This document shows, one piece after another, positions 7,867 through 17,054 of a stretch of 64,000 bases of DNA. The stretch spans positions 1 to 64,000 of the forward strand of contig JAGAAF010000020.1 in the NCBI GenBank assembly GCA_017615435.1. The letters are read 5' to 3'. The translations under genes and the position numbers were made by a program. A model generated the notes under the pieces. It worked only from the letters and a program-made list of their open reading frames with translations. It searched no databases and had not been told where the DNA came from. Source of the DNA: Bacteroidales bacterium. GTDB taxonomy: Bacteria > Bacteroidota > Bacteroidia > Bacteroidales > UBA932. Every line of letters begins with the position of its first letter. Position 1 is the stretch's first letter.

Positions 7867-8951
7867 TTATGCGGGAGTTCTGAAATTACTATCGCGGAGG
7901 AGACGATGCGCTCGTTTCCGTCGCTGGGATGGTTGAGGATGGCGCCGCCGGCACCCACTATGCAGGATGAGCCGCCGCCGTCGAAGTTCATCGCGTCCGT
8001 GCAGCCGAGAGAGATGAACTTGGCCGCGAATTCGGCGAGGGTATAGCCTTTGCTTCCGTCCATACCGCGCCCGTCGCACACGATCAGGATCAGCTTGCCG
8101 TCCTCAGTGATGCCGGCGCCCGTGCGGGGATGCCGTCCGAACGCGGCCGTGCCTCCGGAATCGAGGCATTCGCCCCAATACGCGTCGGTGGAAATATCAA
8201 CTCCGTCCTTCACGAGTCGCGGACCGCCGCCTATAGCCTCCCAGGGCTCCCAGGTCCGGGTGCCCTCGCAGTAGTCGGCTCCCGGCGGCTCAGGCATAAA
8301 GGTCTGGGTTTTTTCGTTGTTGTCCAGCCAGGAAGGGAAGACGGTGTGCGTCTTTGCGCCGGGGGAGGTGCAGTAGGTCCATTGAATCTCGAACGAACCG
8401 TCCTTCATCTGACCGAGGGCCGAACGGACCGGGTACATAGTCAGCTGCGCGTTTTCGTCGTTGGGCCAGTTGAAGGCGCGATAAGCCGACACGGTGAATT
8501 CTCCGTTGTGCGCGACCAGGCTGACCGAAGTGGCTCCTGCGAAATACCCGCCGTTGGTGGCGAGGCAGGGGACACCGTCGGCCTCTTCAGTCTGTGCAAA
8601 GAATGCTGAGGGCCCTTTCTTTTTGCTCGACTTGCGGCAGTTGAACTGAAGGTTGGGATTTGCGGCGAAATCGAGGGTGGCGATGAAACCTTTGCACACA
8701 TTGCCGTCCGTGAAGTTGTCCGTGAATGCTTTCACGCTCACTCCGACGGGATATCCGTCAACCCAATCCCAATCGTGTGAAGGCTCCGGTGGATTCTGCT
8801 GAGTCGTGTCCACCTGAGGATTATGCTGGGTGGTGTCCACCTGTCCGGCAAGGTCGGAGCCGGATGGGTTCTTCGTATCAGGGGTGCAATGCAGCGCGGC
8901 GCAAAGGGCGGCGACAAGCAAAAACGGGAGTAATTTGTGGCTCATTTTCAT
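7863..8951 (-). CDS. phosphodiester glycosidase family lipoprotein (NAGPA/DUF2233)
   Basis: The NAGPA family includes the human uncovering enzyme, which removes GlcNAc from GlcNAc-1-phosphodiesters, and Bacteroides members of the former DUF2233. Visible signatures are LATNGGYF, the WEAIGGGPRLVKDG strand, HPRTGAGI, LILIVCDGR and, near the end, DAMNFDGGGSSCIV. The signal peptide ends ALHC; His at -1 is unusual for a lipobox. A frame extends upstream to 8987, but a TATCTTTG -7 box at 8983-8976 would start transcription near 8968, inside that extension. I therefore place the start at the ATG at 8951 (MKMSHKLL); 8945 is an alternative. The gene is divergent from the susC of PUL 1 and four bases overlap the DUF4832-like gene. 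Confidence 0.87.
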   Translation of the reverse strand: MKMSHKLLPFLLVAALCAALHCTPDTKNPSGSDLAGQVDTTQHNPQVDTTQQNPPEPSHDWDWVDGYPVGVSVKAFTDNFTDGNVCKGFIATLDFAANPNLQFNCRKSSKKKGPSAFFAQTEEADGVPCLATNGGYFAGATSVSLVAHNGEFTVSAYRAFNWPNDENAQLTMYPVRSALGQMKDGSFEIQWTYCTSPGAKTHTVFPSWLDNNEKTQTFMPEPPGADYCEGTRTWEPWEAIGGGPRLVKDGVDISTDAYWGECLDSGGTAAFGRHPRTGAGITEDGKLILIVCDGRGMDGSKGYTLAEFAAKFISLGCTDAMNFDGGGSSCIVGAGGAILNHPSDGNERIVSSAIVISELPHK

Positions 8952-8975
8952 ACTATGTGGCGAAATCCGCTTATG

Positions 8976-8983
8976 CAAAGATA
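8976..8983 (-). promoter_or_regulatory. -7 box for the NAGPA/DUF4832 operon
   Basis: The minus strand reads TATCTTTG, a match to TAnnTTTG. No good TTTG lies 19 bp further upstream. Its position argues for the downstream ATG (8951) of the phosphodiester glycosidase gene. Confidence 0.55.
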
Positions 8984-8992
8984 GCAATACCG

Positions 8993-9013
8993 CGTAAAAT
9001 TGTTAATTTTACG
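8993..9013. promoter_or_regulatory. perfect palindrome between divergent PUL 1 arms
   Basis: CGTAAAATT and its exact complement AATTTTACG are separated by GTT. The palindrome lies between the -7 box of the leftward operon and the susC start at 9037. It overlaps TAATTTTA (9004-9011), a one-mismatch -7 candidate for susC. It is a plausible operator for a dimeric regulator acting on both arms. It has no U-tract of the kind expected for a terminator. Confidence 0.5.
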
Positions 9014-9036
9014 TCACAAAACTAACCTGAAAACCA

Positions 9037-12000
9037 ATGATCAATACCGAAAGTCACGGATTAAAGATTCCGGCTCTGGTGCTGGCGCTGTCGCTGTTCG
9101 CTTTCCAAGCCTTCGCGCAAGTGCAGGTGACGGGAAAAGTGACGAGCTCCGCCGGGCCTGAACCGGGGGCGATAGTCTTCGTGAAAGGAAACGCCGGAAG
9201 CGGCACTATGACCGATGCCGACGGAAGCTATTTCATCACCGTCGCCGGCCCGAATGAAATCCTTGTCTTCAGCCTTATGGGCTACAAAGAGCAGGAAATC
9301 AAGGTGGGTAACCGCACGAAAATCGACGTCGTTCTTGAGGAAGACGCCAATCTTCTTGAAGAAGTTCTCGTGGTGGGCTACGGAACCCAGAAAAAGGAAT
9401 TCGTTGTCGGATCCGTCTCGCAGGTCGGAAGCAAAGACCTCCTGAAGGCCCCGAACACCAACGTCAGCACGATGCTTACGGGCCGCCTGGCGGGTGTCAC
9501 CGCCGTGCAGACCACCGGTATCCCCGGCGGAGACGCTGCGAGCCTGCTCGTCCGCGGAACCAGCACATTCAACGACTCTTCTCCTCTGATTCTCGTGGAT
9601 GGCGTGGAGCGGTCGATGACCTATCTAAACCCTAACGACATCGAGACTGTGTCCATCCTCAAGGATGCCGCCACAGCCGCTATTTATGGTGTGCGAGGCG
9701 CAAACGGCGTTATCCTCGTCACCACCAAAAGCGGCACCCGCGGCAAGGCGCAGATAGTCTACGACGGCTCGGCCTCGTTCGACACCAACACCGTCATTCC
9801 GGATCTGCTGAACGCCGAGGAATACATCTACTGGCACAACAAAGCCCGCGAAATGGATAACCAGGCCCCTTACTGGACACCCGAACGCATCCAGAGTCTT
9901 AAGGATCGCGGCATTTACGGCGAGGTGGACAACTGGGCGTTGATCTACAACGATTACGGTCTCACGCGTCAGCATAACCTCTCCGCGAGCGGTGGCACTG
10001 ACAAGTTCCGCTACTTCACTTCGGTGGGTTATATGAACCAGCAGGGTATCCTGAAGAACACCTCGATGGAGCGCTACAACATCCGCGCGAACATCGACGC
10101 GCAACTCTCCAAGGGCCTGCGTTACAATATCAACGTTTCCGCGGCGAACACGGACAGGCTGTGGCCGGGCCTCAGCATGCGCGACAACAAAGGAAAGGGA
10201 ACCTGGCAGGGTGAGTTCTCCCCTCTGCGCCAGGCCTGCTACGCGGCGCCTATCATAGCGTCGGAATATAACGGTCTCCCTCTGGGTTTCTCCAACGGCA
10301 CGTACACCTATACCCCCCTGGCCGCACTTAACACGGGCTTCCAGAGTGAGCAGAGGTGGATGGCGGAGGTTCGCTCGAACCTCGAGTATGATTTCGGCGC
10401 ACTGGGATTCGAAATACTCAAGGGATTGAAAGCCGGAGTGAACCTCGCTTACAACTTCGATTACACCCTCAACCGTAATTATCTGGAGAGTTTCGAACTC
10501 TATTCCTACAACCCCGGAACGGACCAGGTGGACAAGAAAGTCTCCCTCGGAATCGGCGAGAGCAACTTCAACAAATCGCACTCGATAGGTTACAACCTCA
10601 CCGTCCGTCCCCAGCTCTCCTACGACCACGACTTCGGCAAGAACCACATCTCCGCCCTCTTCTTTATGGAGAGGTACACCTACCACGGAGACACCATCAC
10701 CGGTTACAAGACCGGCTTTGCCGAGGGTTCCCCGATAGACCTTAACCACGGCCAGAAGTTCCCTTCGACCGCGGCATCCGGAGGCTACAGCGATTCGGGC
10801 CGTTTCGGCGCGGCCGGGCGCATCAGTTACGCCTACGACAAGAAGTATCTTGCCGAGGCGACCCTTCGCGCCGACGCGTCCTACAAATTCGACCCTGAGC
10901 ACCGCTGGGGCTATTTCCCTTCGCTGGCACTCGGCTGGGTGATGTCGGAAGAGGACTTTATGGACGACGCTTCCTGGCTGAATTTCCTGAAACTCCGCGC
11001 TTCGGCCGGTATTCTCGGCCGCGACGACACCGAGGCTTATCTGTATATGCAGACCTATCGCTCGACTTCGCCGAACACCACCCTTTACATAGGCGGAACG
11101 CCGTATTCGATTTACTACACCTCCAACTATGTGTATGACAATCTGACCTGGTCGCGCACGAACACCTACAACGTGGGTTACGAAGCCAGGCTCTTCGGCA
11201 ACCGCCTCTCGATGGAACTGGACGTGTTCTACAAATACACTTCCCGCATTCTCGAGTACGACGACACCGGCTTCTACGCTCCTTCGCTCGGAGGCAACAA
11301 CCCCGTGTGGATGAACACCGGCGCCGTGGACAACCGCGGCTTCGATATGACCGTCAGCTGGGGCGATGCTTTCGCCAACGGTTGGAGCTACACGGTGACC
11401 GGCATCATCGGCTGGTCGCGCAACAGGCTTATCTCCAGACGTCTGTCGGATTCCTACCCGTCCTATCGCGCTCAGCTCGGCCAGCCTATGGGCTCCTACT
11501 ACGGCTTCCACGCCCTCGGTTTTTACCAGACCCAGGAGGAGGTCGATCAGGCTCCGACAGCCCCGACAGGCTGGAATGAACTTGGAGCAATCAAGTACCA
11601 GGATATCAACGGCGACGGAAAGATCAGCAGCTCGGAAGACTTTGTGAAGATAGGCCGCTCGAGCACTCCGGAAATGACCTTCTCGATGAACTTCGACGTG
11701 GCGTACAAAAACCTCTCGCTCAGCGTGCTTATGCAGGGCGCTACCCTTTGCAATTACGTCCTCTGCGGAACCTGGTCCAACGATAATATGGACAACACGA
11801 TGTACACCCGCGCCTTCTACGGCGGCGGCAACACGCTGCGTTACCTGGTGGAGGATGCGTGGACACCGGAGCATACGGACGCCCATTATCCCAGGCTTTC
11901 GTCGAGCACGAATGCCAACAATGCCTGGCTCTCCGACTGGTGGGTGCGCGACGGAAGTTATCTCCGCGTGAAGAACGCGCAGCTCGCATATGACTTCCCG

Positions 12001-12171
12001 TCGAAGTGGTTCGCCAAGACCCCCGTCACGGCCTGCCGCGTGTTCCTTGCGGGAACGAACCTTCTGACCATCTCGTCGTTCAAGTACATCGACCCCGAGA
12101 ACCCTGGTATCAACAACGGCTACTATCCTCAGCAGAGGACGGTCAGCCTCGGAGCAAAAGTAACATTCTAA
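9037..12171 (+). CDS. SusC-family TonB-dependent outer-membrane transporter (PUL 1)
   Basis: A 1044-residue outer-membrane channel expected to import oligosaccharides captured by its SusD partner, powered by TonB. After a signal peptide (about residues 1-28) there is a carboxypeptidase-D-regulatory-like domain (about 30-105), the EVLVVGYGTQ TonB-box region (109-118), a plug domain (VRGTSTFNDSSPLILVDG, then SILKDAATAAIYGVRGANGV) and a beta barrel. The barrel ends with ...SLGAKVTF, the aromatic-terminal strand typical of outer-membrane proteins. SusD follows 16 bp downstream. Confidence 0.97.
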   Translation: MINTESHGLKIPALVLALSLFAFQAFAQVQVTGKVTSSAGPEPGAIVFVKGNAGSGTMTDADGSYFITVAGPNEILVFSLMGYKEQEIKVGNRTKIDVVLEEDANLLEEVLVVGYGTQKKEFVVGSVSQVGSKDLLKAPNTNVSTMLTGRLAGVTAVQTTGIPGGDAASLLVRGTSTFNDSSPLILVDGVERSMTYLNPNDIETVSILKDAATAAIYGVRGANGVILVTTKSGTRGKAQIVYDGSASFDTNTVIPDLLNAEEYIYWHNKAREMDNQAPYWTPERIQSLKDRGIYGEVDNWALIYNDYGLTRQHNLSASGGTDKFRYFTSVGYMNQQGILKNTSMERYNIRANIDAQLSKGLRYNINVSAANTDRLWPGLSMRDNKGKGTWQGEFSPLRQACYAAPIIASEYNGLPLGFSNGTYTYTPLAALNTGFQSEQRWMAEVRSNLEYDFGALGFEILKGLKAGVNLAYNFDYTLNRNYLESFELYSYNPGTDQVDKKVSLGIGESNFNKSHSIGYNLTVRPQLSYDHDFGKNHISALFFMERYTYHGDTITGYKTGFAEGSPIDLNHGQKFPSTAASGGYSDSGRFGAAGRISYAYDKKYLAEATLRADASYKFDPEHRWGYFPSLALGWVMSEEDFMDDASWLNFLKLRASAGILGRDDTEAYLYMQTYRSTSPNTTLYIGGTPYSIYYTSNYVYDNLTWSRTNTYNVGYEARLFGNRLSMELDVFYKYTSRILEYDDTGFYAPSLGGNNPVWMNTGAVDNRGFDMTVSWGDAFANGWSYTVTGIIGWSRNRLISRRLSDSYPSYRAQLGQPMGSYYGFHALGFYQTQEEVDQAPTAPTGWNELGAIKYQDINGDGKISSSEDFVKIGRSSTPEMTFSMNFDVAYKNLSLSVLMQGATLCNYVLCGTWSNDNMDNTMYTRAFYGGGNTLRYLVEDAWTPEHTDAHYPRLSSSTNANNAWLSDWWVRDGSYLRVKNAQLAYDFPSKWFAKTPVTACRVFLAGTNLLTISSFKYIDPENPGINNGYYPQQRTVSLGAKVTF

Positions 12172-12187
12172 AACGGGAGGAACGACA

Positions 12188-13885
12188 ATGAAAAATTTAA
12201 GAACAATCCTCGTTATCGCAGCGGCCCTTGCTATGACCGCCTGCACGGACTGGATTAACGAAGCCCTCGAAATCGATCCTTCCGACCGCTACTCGGTTGC
12301 GACCGTGTGGTCCAGCGAGTACAGCGCCGACCAATACCTGATGGGCCTTTACAGCATCATCAAGGAGAACAACGGCACCGTGGGCGGCGACAGCAACCAG
12401 GCTACTTTCTGGGATGCCTATTCGGATATAATCAAATCCAACTCCTGGAACCAGTACAATCACCCCTACAACACGGCATTCCTTCAGGGGACCTTCCCCA
12501 ACACCTATGCCGGAGTGTTCGAATGCTGGAGCGATTCCTACACCCGTATCCGCAGGTGCAACGAGTTCCTCCGCGACGCTCCCGTCTACGGCCCGAAAAT
12601 CAGCGATGATTATGCGACAACCCGCTCGGCCGAGATGCGCTGCATCCGCGCCTTCATCTACTTCCGCCTGATGAAAATCTACGGCAAGTGCGTCATCCGC
12701 GATGCGGTGGACGGCCCCGAGCAGAACGATAAAGCCCTGGCGACTCCTGACCAGGTGTGGGATTTCATTGAGGAAGACCTTCGCTATGCAGGAAGCAACA
12801 TAAGGGTTAGGCAAAGCAACGGGGAAGCGGTGCCTCGCGGCCGCATCACGCGCGCCTTCGCCTGGGGCCTCCTGTCGTCCGCGGCTCTCTATGCGCAGCG
12901 TTGGGATGTCGCCATCGAGGCGGCGGACTCCTGCGAAGCCTATGGCGGCACGCTCGATCCCAGCTACGACAATATCTTCGCGGACATCGACAGCCCTGAG
13001 CACCTGCTTACCTTCGAGTTCGTGCAGAACAAACTCACTCACAGGGCAGACGTGTTCTTCCGTCCCCTGGGCGACGGATCCAAAGGAGGCAAGCATCCCG
13101 GAGCCAACATCTATGCCGTCTTCGGGCCCACATCCGAACTAGTGGACAGTTATGAAATGGCTGACGGAACGCCTTTCGACACGCTTAGCTTCAACACGGG
13201 AGTGGATCCCTACGCCAATCGCGATCCTCGCTTCTACTCCAGCATCCTCTACAACGGAGCCGACTGGGAAGGCCGCAAGATCGAGACTTTCGTGAGTGCG
13301 GACACCAGCGTGTTCAAAGATGGCCTGGACAAGATCGTGGAGTTCAACATCTCCGGCGCCGCCGGCTCGACCGTTACCGGTTACTACCTGAAGAAGTTTA
13401 TTACCGAGAACCAGACCGGCTGGGAGAAGTACGGCAGCGACCACTTCGCGATCGTGATGCGTTTCGGCGAGGTGGTGCTCAATAAAGCCGAGGCCTACGC
13501 GCAGAAGGGCGACTTCGTGAACGCCTATCTGCAGCTCAACCGCATACGCGGAAGGGTGAATATGCCCGACAAGAGCGGTGCCGACCTGGATACGGCGATG
13601 AAGGACATCAAGCACGAGCGTATGGTCGAACTTGCGGGCGAGGGCCAGCGTTTCTGGGACCTCCGCCGCTGGAAGGATGCAGTGGACGTGATCAACGAAA
13701 AGAATTTCCACGGCTGCTGGATCACCAAGAAGACTGACGGCACTCTCGAGTACAAGAAAGTGAGTTGCGACGGCACCGGAAAGATCCACACTTTCCTTGA
13801 GAGTTACTATGCATTCGCCCTGCCTCTGACGGAAATCAACAACAACAATTCAATCAGCCAGACGGACCAGAATCCGGGATGGTAA
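12188..13885 (+). CDS. SusD/RagB-family surface glycan-binding lipoprotein (PUL 1)
   Basis: A 565-residue lipoprotein (LAMTACTDW, C19) with the all-helical SusD fold. It covers the SusC channel and delivers glycan to it. Family features include EMRCIRAFIYFRLMKIYG, RFGEVVLNKAEAYAQKG, the RIRGRVNMPD segment, HERMVELAGEGQRFWDLRRW and the ending LTEINNNNSISQTDQNPGW. A ribosome-binding-like GGGAGGAA lies just upstream of the ATG. Confidence 0.97.
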   Translation: MKNLRTILVIAAALAMTACTDWINEALEIDPSDRYSVATVWSSEYSADQYLMGLYSIIKENNGTVGGDSNQATFWDAYSDIIKSNSWNQYNHPYNTAFLQGTFPNTYAGVFECWSDSYTRIRRCNEFLRDAPVYGPKISDDYATTRSAEMRCIRAFIYFRLMKIYGKCVIRDAVDGPEQNDKALATPDQVWDFIEEDLRYAGSNIRVRQSNGEAVPRGRITRAFAWGLLSSAALYAQRWDVAIEAADSCEAYGGTLDPSYDNIFADIDSPEHLLTFEFVQNKLTHRADVFFRPLGDGSKGGKHPGANIYAVFGPTSELVDSYEMADGTPFDTLSFNTGVDPYANRDPRFYSSILYNGADWEGRKIETFVSADTSVFKDGLDKIVEFNISGAAGSTVTGYYLKKFITENQTGWEKYGSDHFAIVMRFGEVVLNKAEAYAQKGDFVNAYLQLNRIRGRVNMPDKSGADLDTAMKDIKHERMVELAGEGQRFWDLRRWKDAVDVINEKNFHGCWITKKTDGTLEYKKVSCDGTGKIHTFLESYYAFALPLTEINNNNSISQTDQNPGW

Positions 13886-13897
13886 AAAGGAAGAAGT

Positions 13898-14326
13898 ATG
13901 AAAAGGATATTCTGCATAATTGCCGTTGCGGTCCTGGTACTTGGAGCAAACTCCTGCGCCAAGCCGGACGCCGACTTCATCCACGACGACGCCACAATCA
14001 GCGCCATCTACATCTGCTCCACCCAGAAAGATGCTACCGGCAAGGAAAAAACGATTTCTTTCCCCGGCCTCATCAATCAGGAGGATGGAACGATAGCCTT
14101 CACCATCCCAAAGGACAAACGTAAGGACATCGATCTTGATGCAGTCAAATTCAGGGCCAATGTCGGCTTCGACGCCTATGTGAAAGTCACTAAAGAAGGC
14201 GGAAAAGACGTGGACAGGACCCTGTATGGAATTCACGATATCACCGAGGGAATAGAGCTGACAGTGACCGCAAAAATGACGGGAACGACAAAAGACTATC
14301 ACCTCACTGCGAAATACGAGAAATAA
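13898..14326 (+). CDS. small lipoprotein, possibly DUF5018-like
   Basis: A 142-residue lipoprotein with signal peptide and lipobox ANSC (C20). The mature part is a single beta-rich domain with segments such as ATISAIYICS and KDIDLDAVKF, ending in HLTAKYEK. This resembles the repeated N-terminal beta domain (DUF5018-like) of surface proteins found next to SusD. It sits 12 bp after susD, where SusE/SusF-type glycan-binding proteins usually lie. It has no visible catalytic motif. The likely role is surface glycan binding or scaffolding, by position only. Confidence 0.6.
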   Translation: MKRIFCIIAVAVLVLGANSCAKPDADFIHDDATISAIYICSTQKDATGKEKTISFPGLINQEDGTIAFTIPKDKRKDIDLDAVKFRANVGFDAYVKVTKEGGKDVDRTLYGIHDITEGIELTVTAKMTGTTKDYHLTAKYEK

Positions 14327-14345
14327 CGACCAAAAACAAATCACA

Positions 14346-15866
14346 ATGAAAGTAACAAAATTCTTTTTTGCGGCGCTCGCCCTCATCGGCGCGTTTGCAA
14401 GCTGTAATCCCGAAGACAAGCCGGGCGACGACCCCGCAGAGACCAAGAGCTCCGAGTGTAAACTCACCTCTTTCGTGGTTACGGTGGACGGAGAGACTAT
14501 CGATGCTTTTGTCGATCAGTCCGACAAGACCATCGAGGTGACCTACTTCAAGTATCAGTTCGATGCACTGAAATCAGCGACTGCGGTTGCTACTATCTCT
14601 GAGAAAGCGACCATCAGCCCTGATCCGACGACAGCGATTGATTACACCGTCGAAGGCGGCGTGGAATTTACCGTCACGGCTGAAGACGGAACCACCAAAA
14701 CCAAGTATACAGCTTTCCTTGCCCTTGCAGAAGTCTCGGAGAAAGTCGCAAAGGTCTGGGAAAAGACTTATGGCCAGCTCGGTCTGACCGCCAAGCCGAA
14801 TTATGACTGCGGTATCGCATTCTGCGCAATCGACAAGTTCGCTTACGCAGACTGCAGGGTCTTCGATTTGACCGGCGCCTATCTCGGCAATCTCAACATA
14901 GAAGGCATTCCGAGCCTGGGCGTTTATGCCGACGGTGCGATAGCCGCTACCGGCCAGCTCGCCGCTATGAGTAATGACGACAACGGCGTTCTTGTCGCTA
15001 TCACAAGCACCGAGGGTGTCCGTGACGACGGCTCCACCGGATGCAGATCCTCCGTGTACGCTTGGATCGACGGATGGGACAAGGCTCCGACCAAGGTCTA
15101 CGGCCCGGTGGACTACCAGTGTATGTATATGTCCGTGTCTGGTGATGTGAAGGGTGATTTCATCCTGAATTTCCGCACGGGACACGGCAATCCTCAGATG
15201 CATCACGTTCTGATTTACACCGGAGCGAACGGCAAGTATTTCAAGGACAATGGTGGTGCAAACTGCACTTGGGTCGGCCCTATGATTCCCCACACCGGAC
15301 AGGACGGCTGCTGGGGCCAGCAGCTTTCGTTCTTCTCTGCGGATCCTGAGGAAGGCTTCGTGTGCTGGGATTCATTCAATGCATCAGAGTATGGGGAGGA
15401 AGGAAATGCATCTTCGGCATTCTATGTCTATAACGAAGGATTGACCGCCTTCGTGAACGGAGAGGCGACCGAGCTGCCGCTCTACGGCGGCGTTATCTGG
15501 TCTGTCTTCCAGGCTGTGGGACAGCACTTCAGATACGGAAACCACTCAACCGGTCACGTCCGCGCTTTCAAGTACAACGGACAGAAGTACATAATTGCGA
15601 GCACTTGCTCCTGGCCTTGCAACTGGATTACCGTTCAGAGGGCGGACAACATCGTGGAAGACGATCCGGAGACCGACGAGGTGGACGAGTCGACAGTCAA
15701 TTATCTTCTTCCCACGGACCGTATCGACGATGTGGCTTCCGGCGCAGTGGCGACATACCCTTGCAGCGCCTATGTCTTCGATCCGGCAACCCGCACCGGC
15801 CATATCGTTATGGCCAGCCAGAATTACAAGGTGTTGGCATACGATATCACAACCACTATCCTCTAG
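14346..15866 (+). CDS. DUF5018-like surface lipoprotein with propeller-like C-terminus
   Basis: A 506-residue lipoprotein (GAFASCNPED, C20). Residues about 35-130 form the DUF5018-like beta domain (CKLTSFVVTVDGETIDAF; FTVTAEDGTTKTKYTAFLAL). The remaining 370 residues are rich in beta strands and Gly/Trp/Cys (WGQQLSFFSADPEEGFVCWD; AYVFDPATRTGHIVMAS), in a pattern resembling propeller blades. It is the fourth gene after susC, and a surface glycan-binding function is the best guess. The Cys content (eleven or more) is high for an exported protein of this group. Confidence 0.65.
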   Translation: MKVTKFFFAALALIGAFASCNPEDKPGDDPAETKSSECKLTSFVVTVDGETIDAFVDQSDKTIEVTYFKYQFDALKSATAVATISEKATISPDPTTAIDYTVEGGVEFTVTAEDGTTKTKYTAFLALAEVSEKVAKVWEKTYGQLGLTAKPNYDCGIAFCAIDKFAYADCRVFDLTGAYLGNLNIEGIPSLGVYADGAIAATGQLAAMSNDDNGVLVAITSTEGVRDDGSTGCRSSVYAWIDGWDKAPTKVYGPVDYQCMYMSVSGDVKGDFILNFRTGHGNPQMHHVLIYTGANGKYFKDNGGANCTWVGPMIPHTGQDGCWGQQLSFFSADPEEGFVCWDSFNASEYGEEGNASSAFYVYNEGLTAFVNGEATELPLYGGVIWSVFQAVGQHFRYGNHSTGHVRAFKYNGQKYIIASTCSWPCNWITVQRADNIVEDDPETDEVDESTVNYLLPTDRIDDVASGAVATYPCSAYVFDPATRTGHIVMASQNYKVLAYDITTTIL

Positions 15867-15869
15867 CGA

Positions 15870-17054
15870 ATGAATAGAATCCTGCAGGCTCTGGCCTGCG
15901 CCATATTGCTTGTGGCTTCCTGCGCTCCTTGCGCAGAGAAGCCCAAGTATATGTGGATGGCCATCGACAATCATAAAAGGCTGTCCACCAGGGATTCCGT
16001 AGAATATTACCTGGATAAGTGCAAGGACACCGGTTTCAACTGGGCCGTGCTCGATGTCCGCGGCTGTGACGGCATCCTCTATCTGGACAACGTTCAGATG
16101 TTCGTGGAAGAGGCGCACAAGCGCGGTATGAAAGTCTCGATAGCTGCAACCATCTTCCCGGCCGGTTCGCCTTACTGGCACAGGGGCCTTGTCTACGACG
16201 ACCCCGCTATTGCCCGCCTGACTTGCGTGATGTACACGCCGGACGGCTTCAAGAAGATTGAGGATATGCCCCGCGAAGTGGCTGCGTTTATGAACCCGCT
16301 TCTGCCGCAGTCGCAGGAGATTGCGATGAACACCATCAAGACCATCTTCGAGAGCTGCGACCTGGACGGATTCGCGCTGGACTACTGCCGTTTCCCGGGC
16401 GCTCAGGCCGATTTCTCTCCGGAGACGCGCAAGGCCTTCGAGAAATACGTCGGCGAACAGCTTCAGCGCTGGCCGGAGGATGTCTTCAGCTATGACGCCG
16501 AAGGTCGCCGCGTGCCAGGAAAGTTCTACAAGCAGTGGTGGAAGTTCCGCTCGCAGATAATCACGGACTTCGTCGCGAAAGTCAAGGCCTGGAAAGACGA
16601 GAACTACCCGTCCGTGGAACTGGAGTACTGGGCCGGAAGCTGGCTGCACGCCCTCTATGGCAACGGTCAGAACTGGGCTTCTAAGACCGCCCGCTATTAT
16701 GAGGAGTACCTGGACGACTGGGCCGCTCCCGATTACGGCGAGACCGGAATGGCGGAAGAACTGGACGTGTTTATGACGGGCGCATACCTCGAAAGGGTAT
16801 GGGGCCTGGATGACCTCGAGTCTATGGAATATGCGATGATGCGCTCGAACCGCGACGTCGCAGGGGTGTGCAAGATGGTGGGTTCGTTCCAGATCTGCAA
16901 CCCCATCGATCTCGAAGACGCCGCATACGTCTGCCTTACACAGTCGGATGGTATGATGGCCTTCGATATGTGCCATACCTTCGGCAAGCCGGAGGCGTGG
17001 GACGCCCTGAAAAGGGGAATTAAACGTGCTGAGAAAGAATGCAAAATAAGATAG
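15870..17054 (+). CDS. GHL10-like glycosidase-type lipoprotein, paralogue 1
   Basis: A 394-residue protein with signal peptide and lipobox VASC (C18). The fold signs are those of a TIM-barrel glycosidase-like family (family-10-like GHL10/alpha-amylase-related): YYLDKCKDTGFNWAVLDVRG, EEAHKRGMKVSIAATIFP, then LDGFALDYCRFPG, where the Asp of LDYCR is the likely catalytic acid, and LEYWAGSWLHALYGNGQNW. The substrate is unknown. It shares this motif order with the next gene, and their reading frames overlap by 16 bases. It starts three bases after the preceding lipoprotein gene, so all belong to the PUL 1 operon. Confidence 0.75.
   Translation: MNRILQALACAILLVASCAPCAEKPKYMWMAIDNHKRLSTRDSVEYYLDKCKDTGFNWAVLDVRGCDGILYLDNVQMFVEEAHKRGMKVSIAATIFPAGSPYWHRGLVYDDPAIARLTCVMYTPDGFKKIEDMPREVAAFMNPLLPQSQEIAMNTIKTIFESCDLDGFALDYCRFPGAQADFSPETRKAFEKYVGEQLQRWPEDVFSYDAEGRRVPGKFYKQWWKFRSQIITDFVAKVKAWKDENYPSVELEYWAGSWLHALYGNGQNWASKTARYYEEYLDDWAAPDYGETGMAEELDVFMTGAYLERVWGLDDLESMEYAMMRSNRDVAGVCKMVGSFQICNPIDLEDAAYVCLTQSDGMMAFDMCHTFGKPEAWDALKRGIKRAEKECKIR

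Noticed and set aside
8952..8987. N-terminal extension of the phosphodiester glycosidase
   Set aside because: A -7 box overlaps it, so the transcript would start downstream of that ATG.
9625..12246. Very long open frame antisense to the PUL 1 susC
   Set aside because: Long antisense frames also occur opposite other GC-rich genes here (40095-42476, 59540-62392, 27413-30163). They have no start signals or recognisable domains, while the sense strand encodes complete families.
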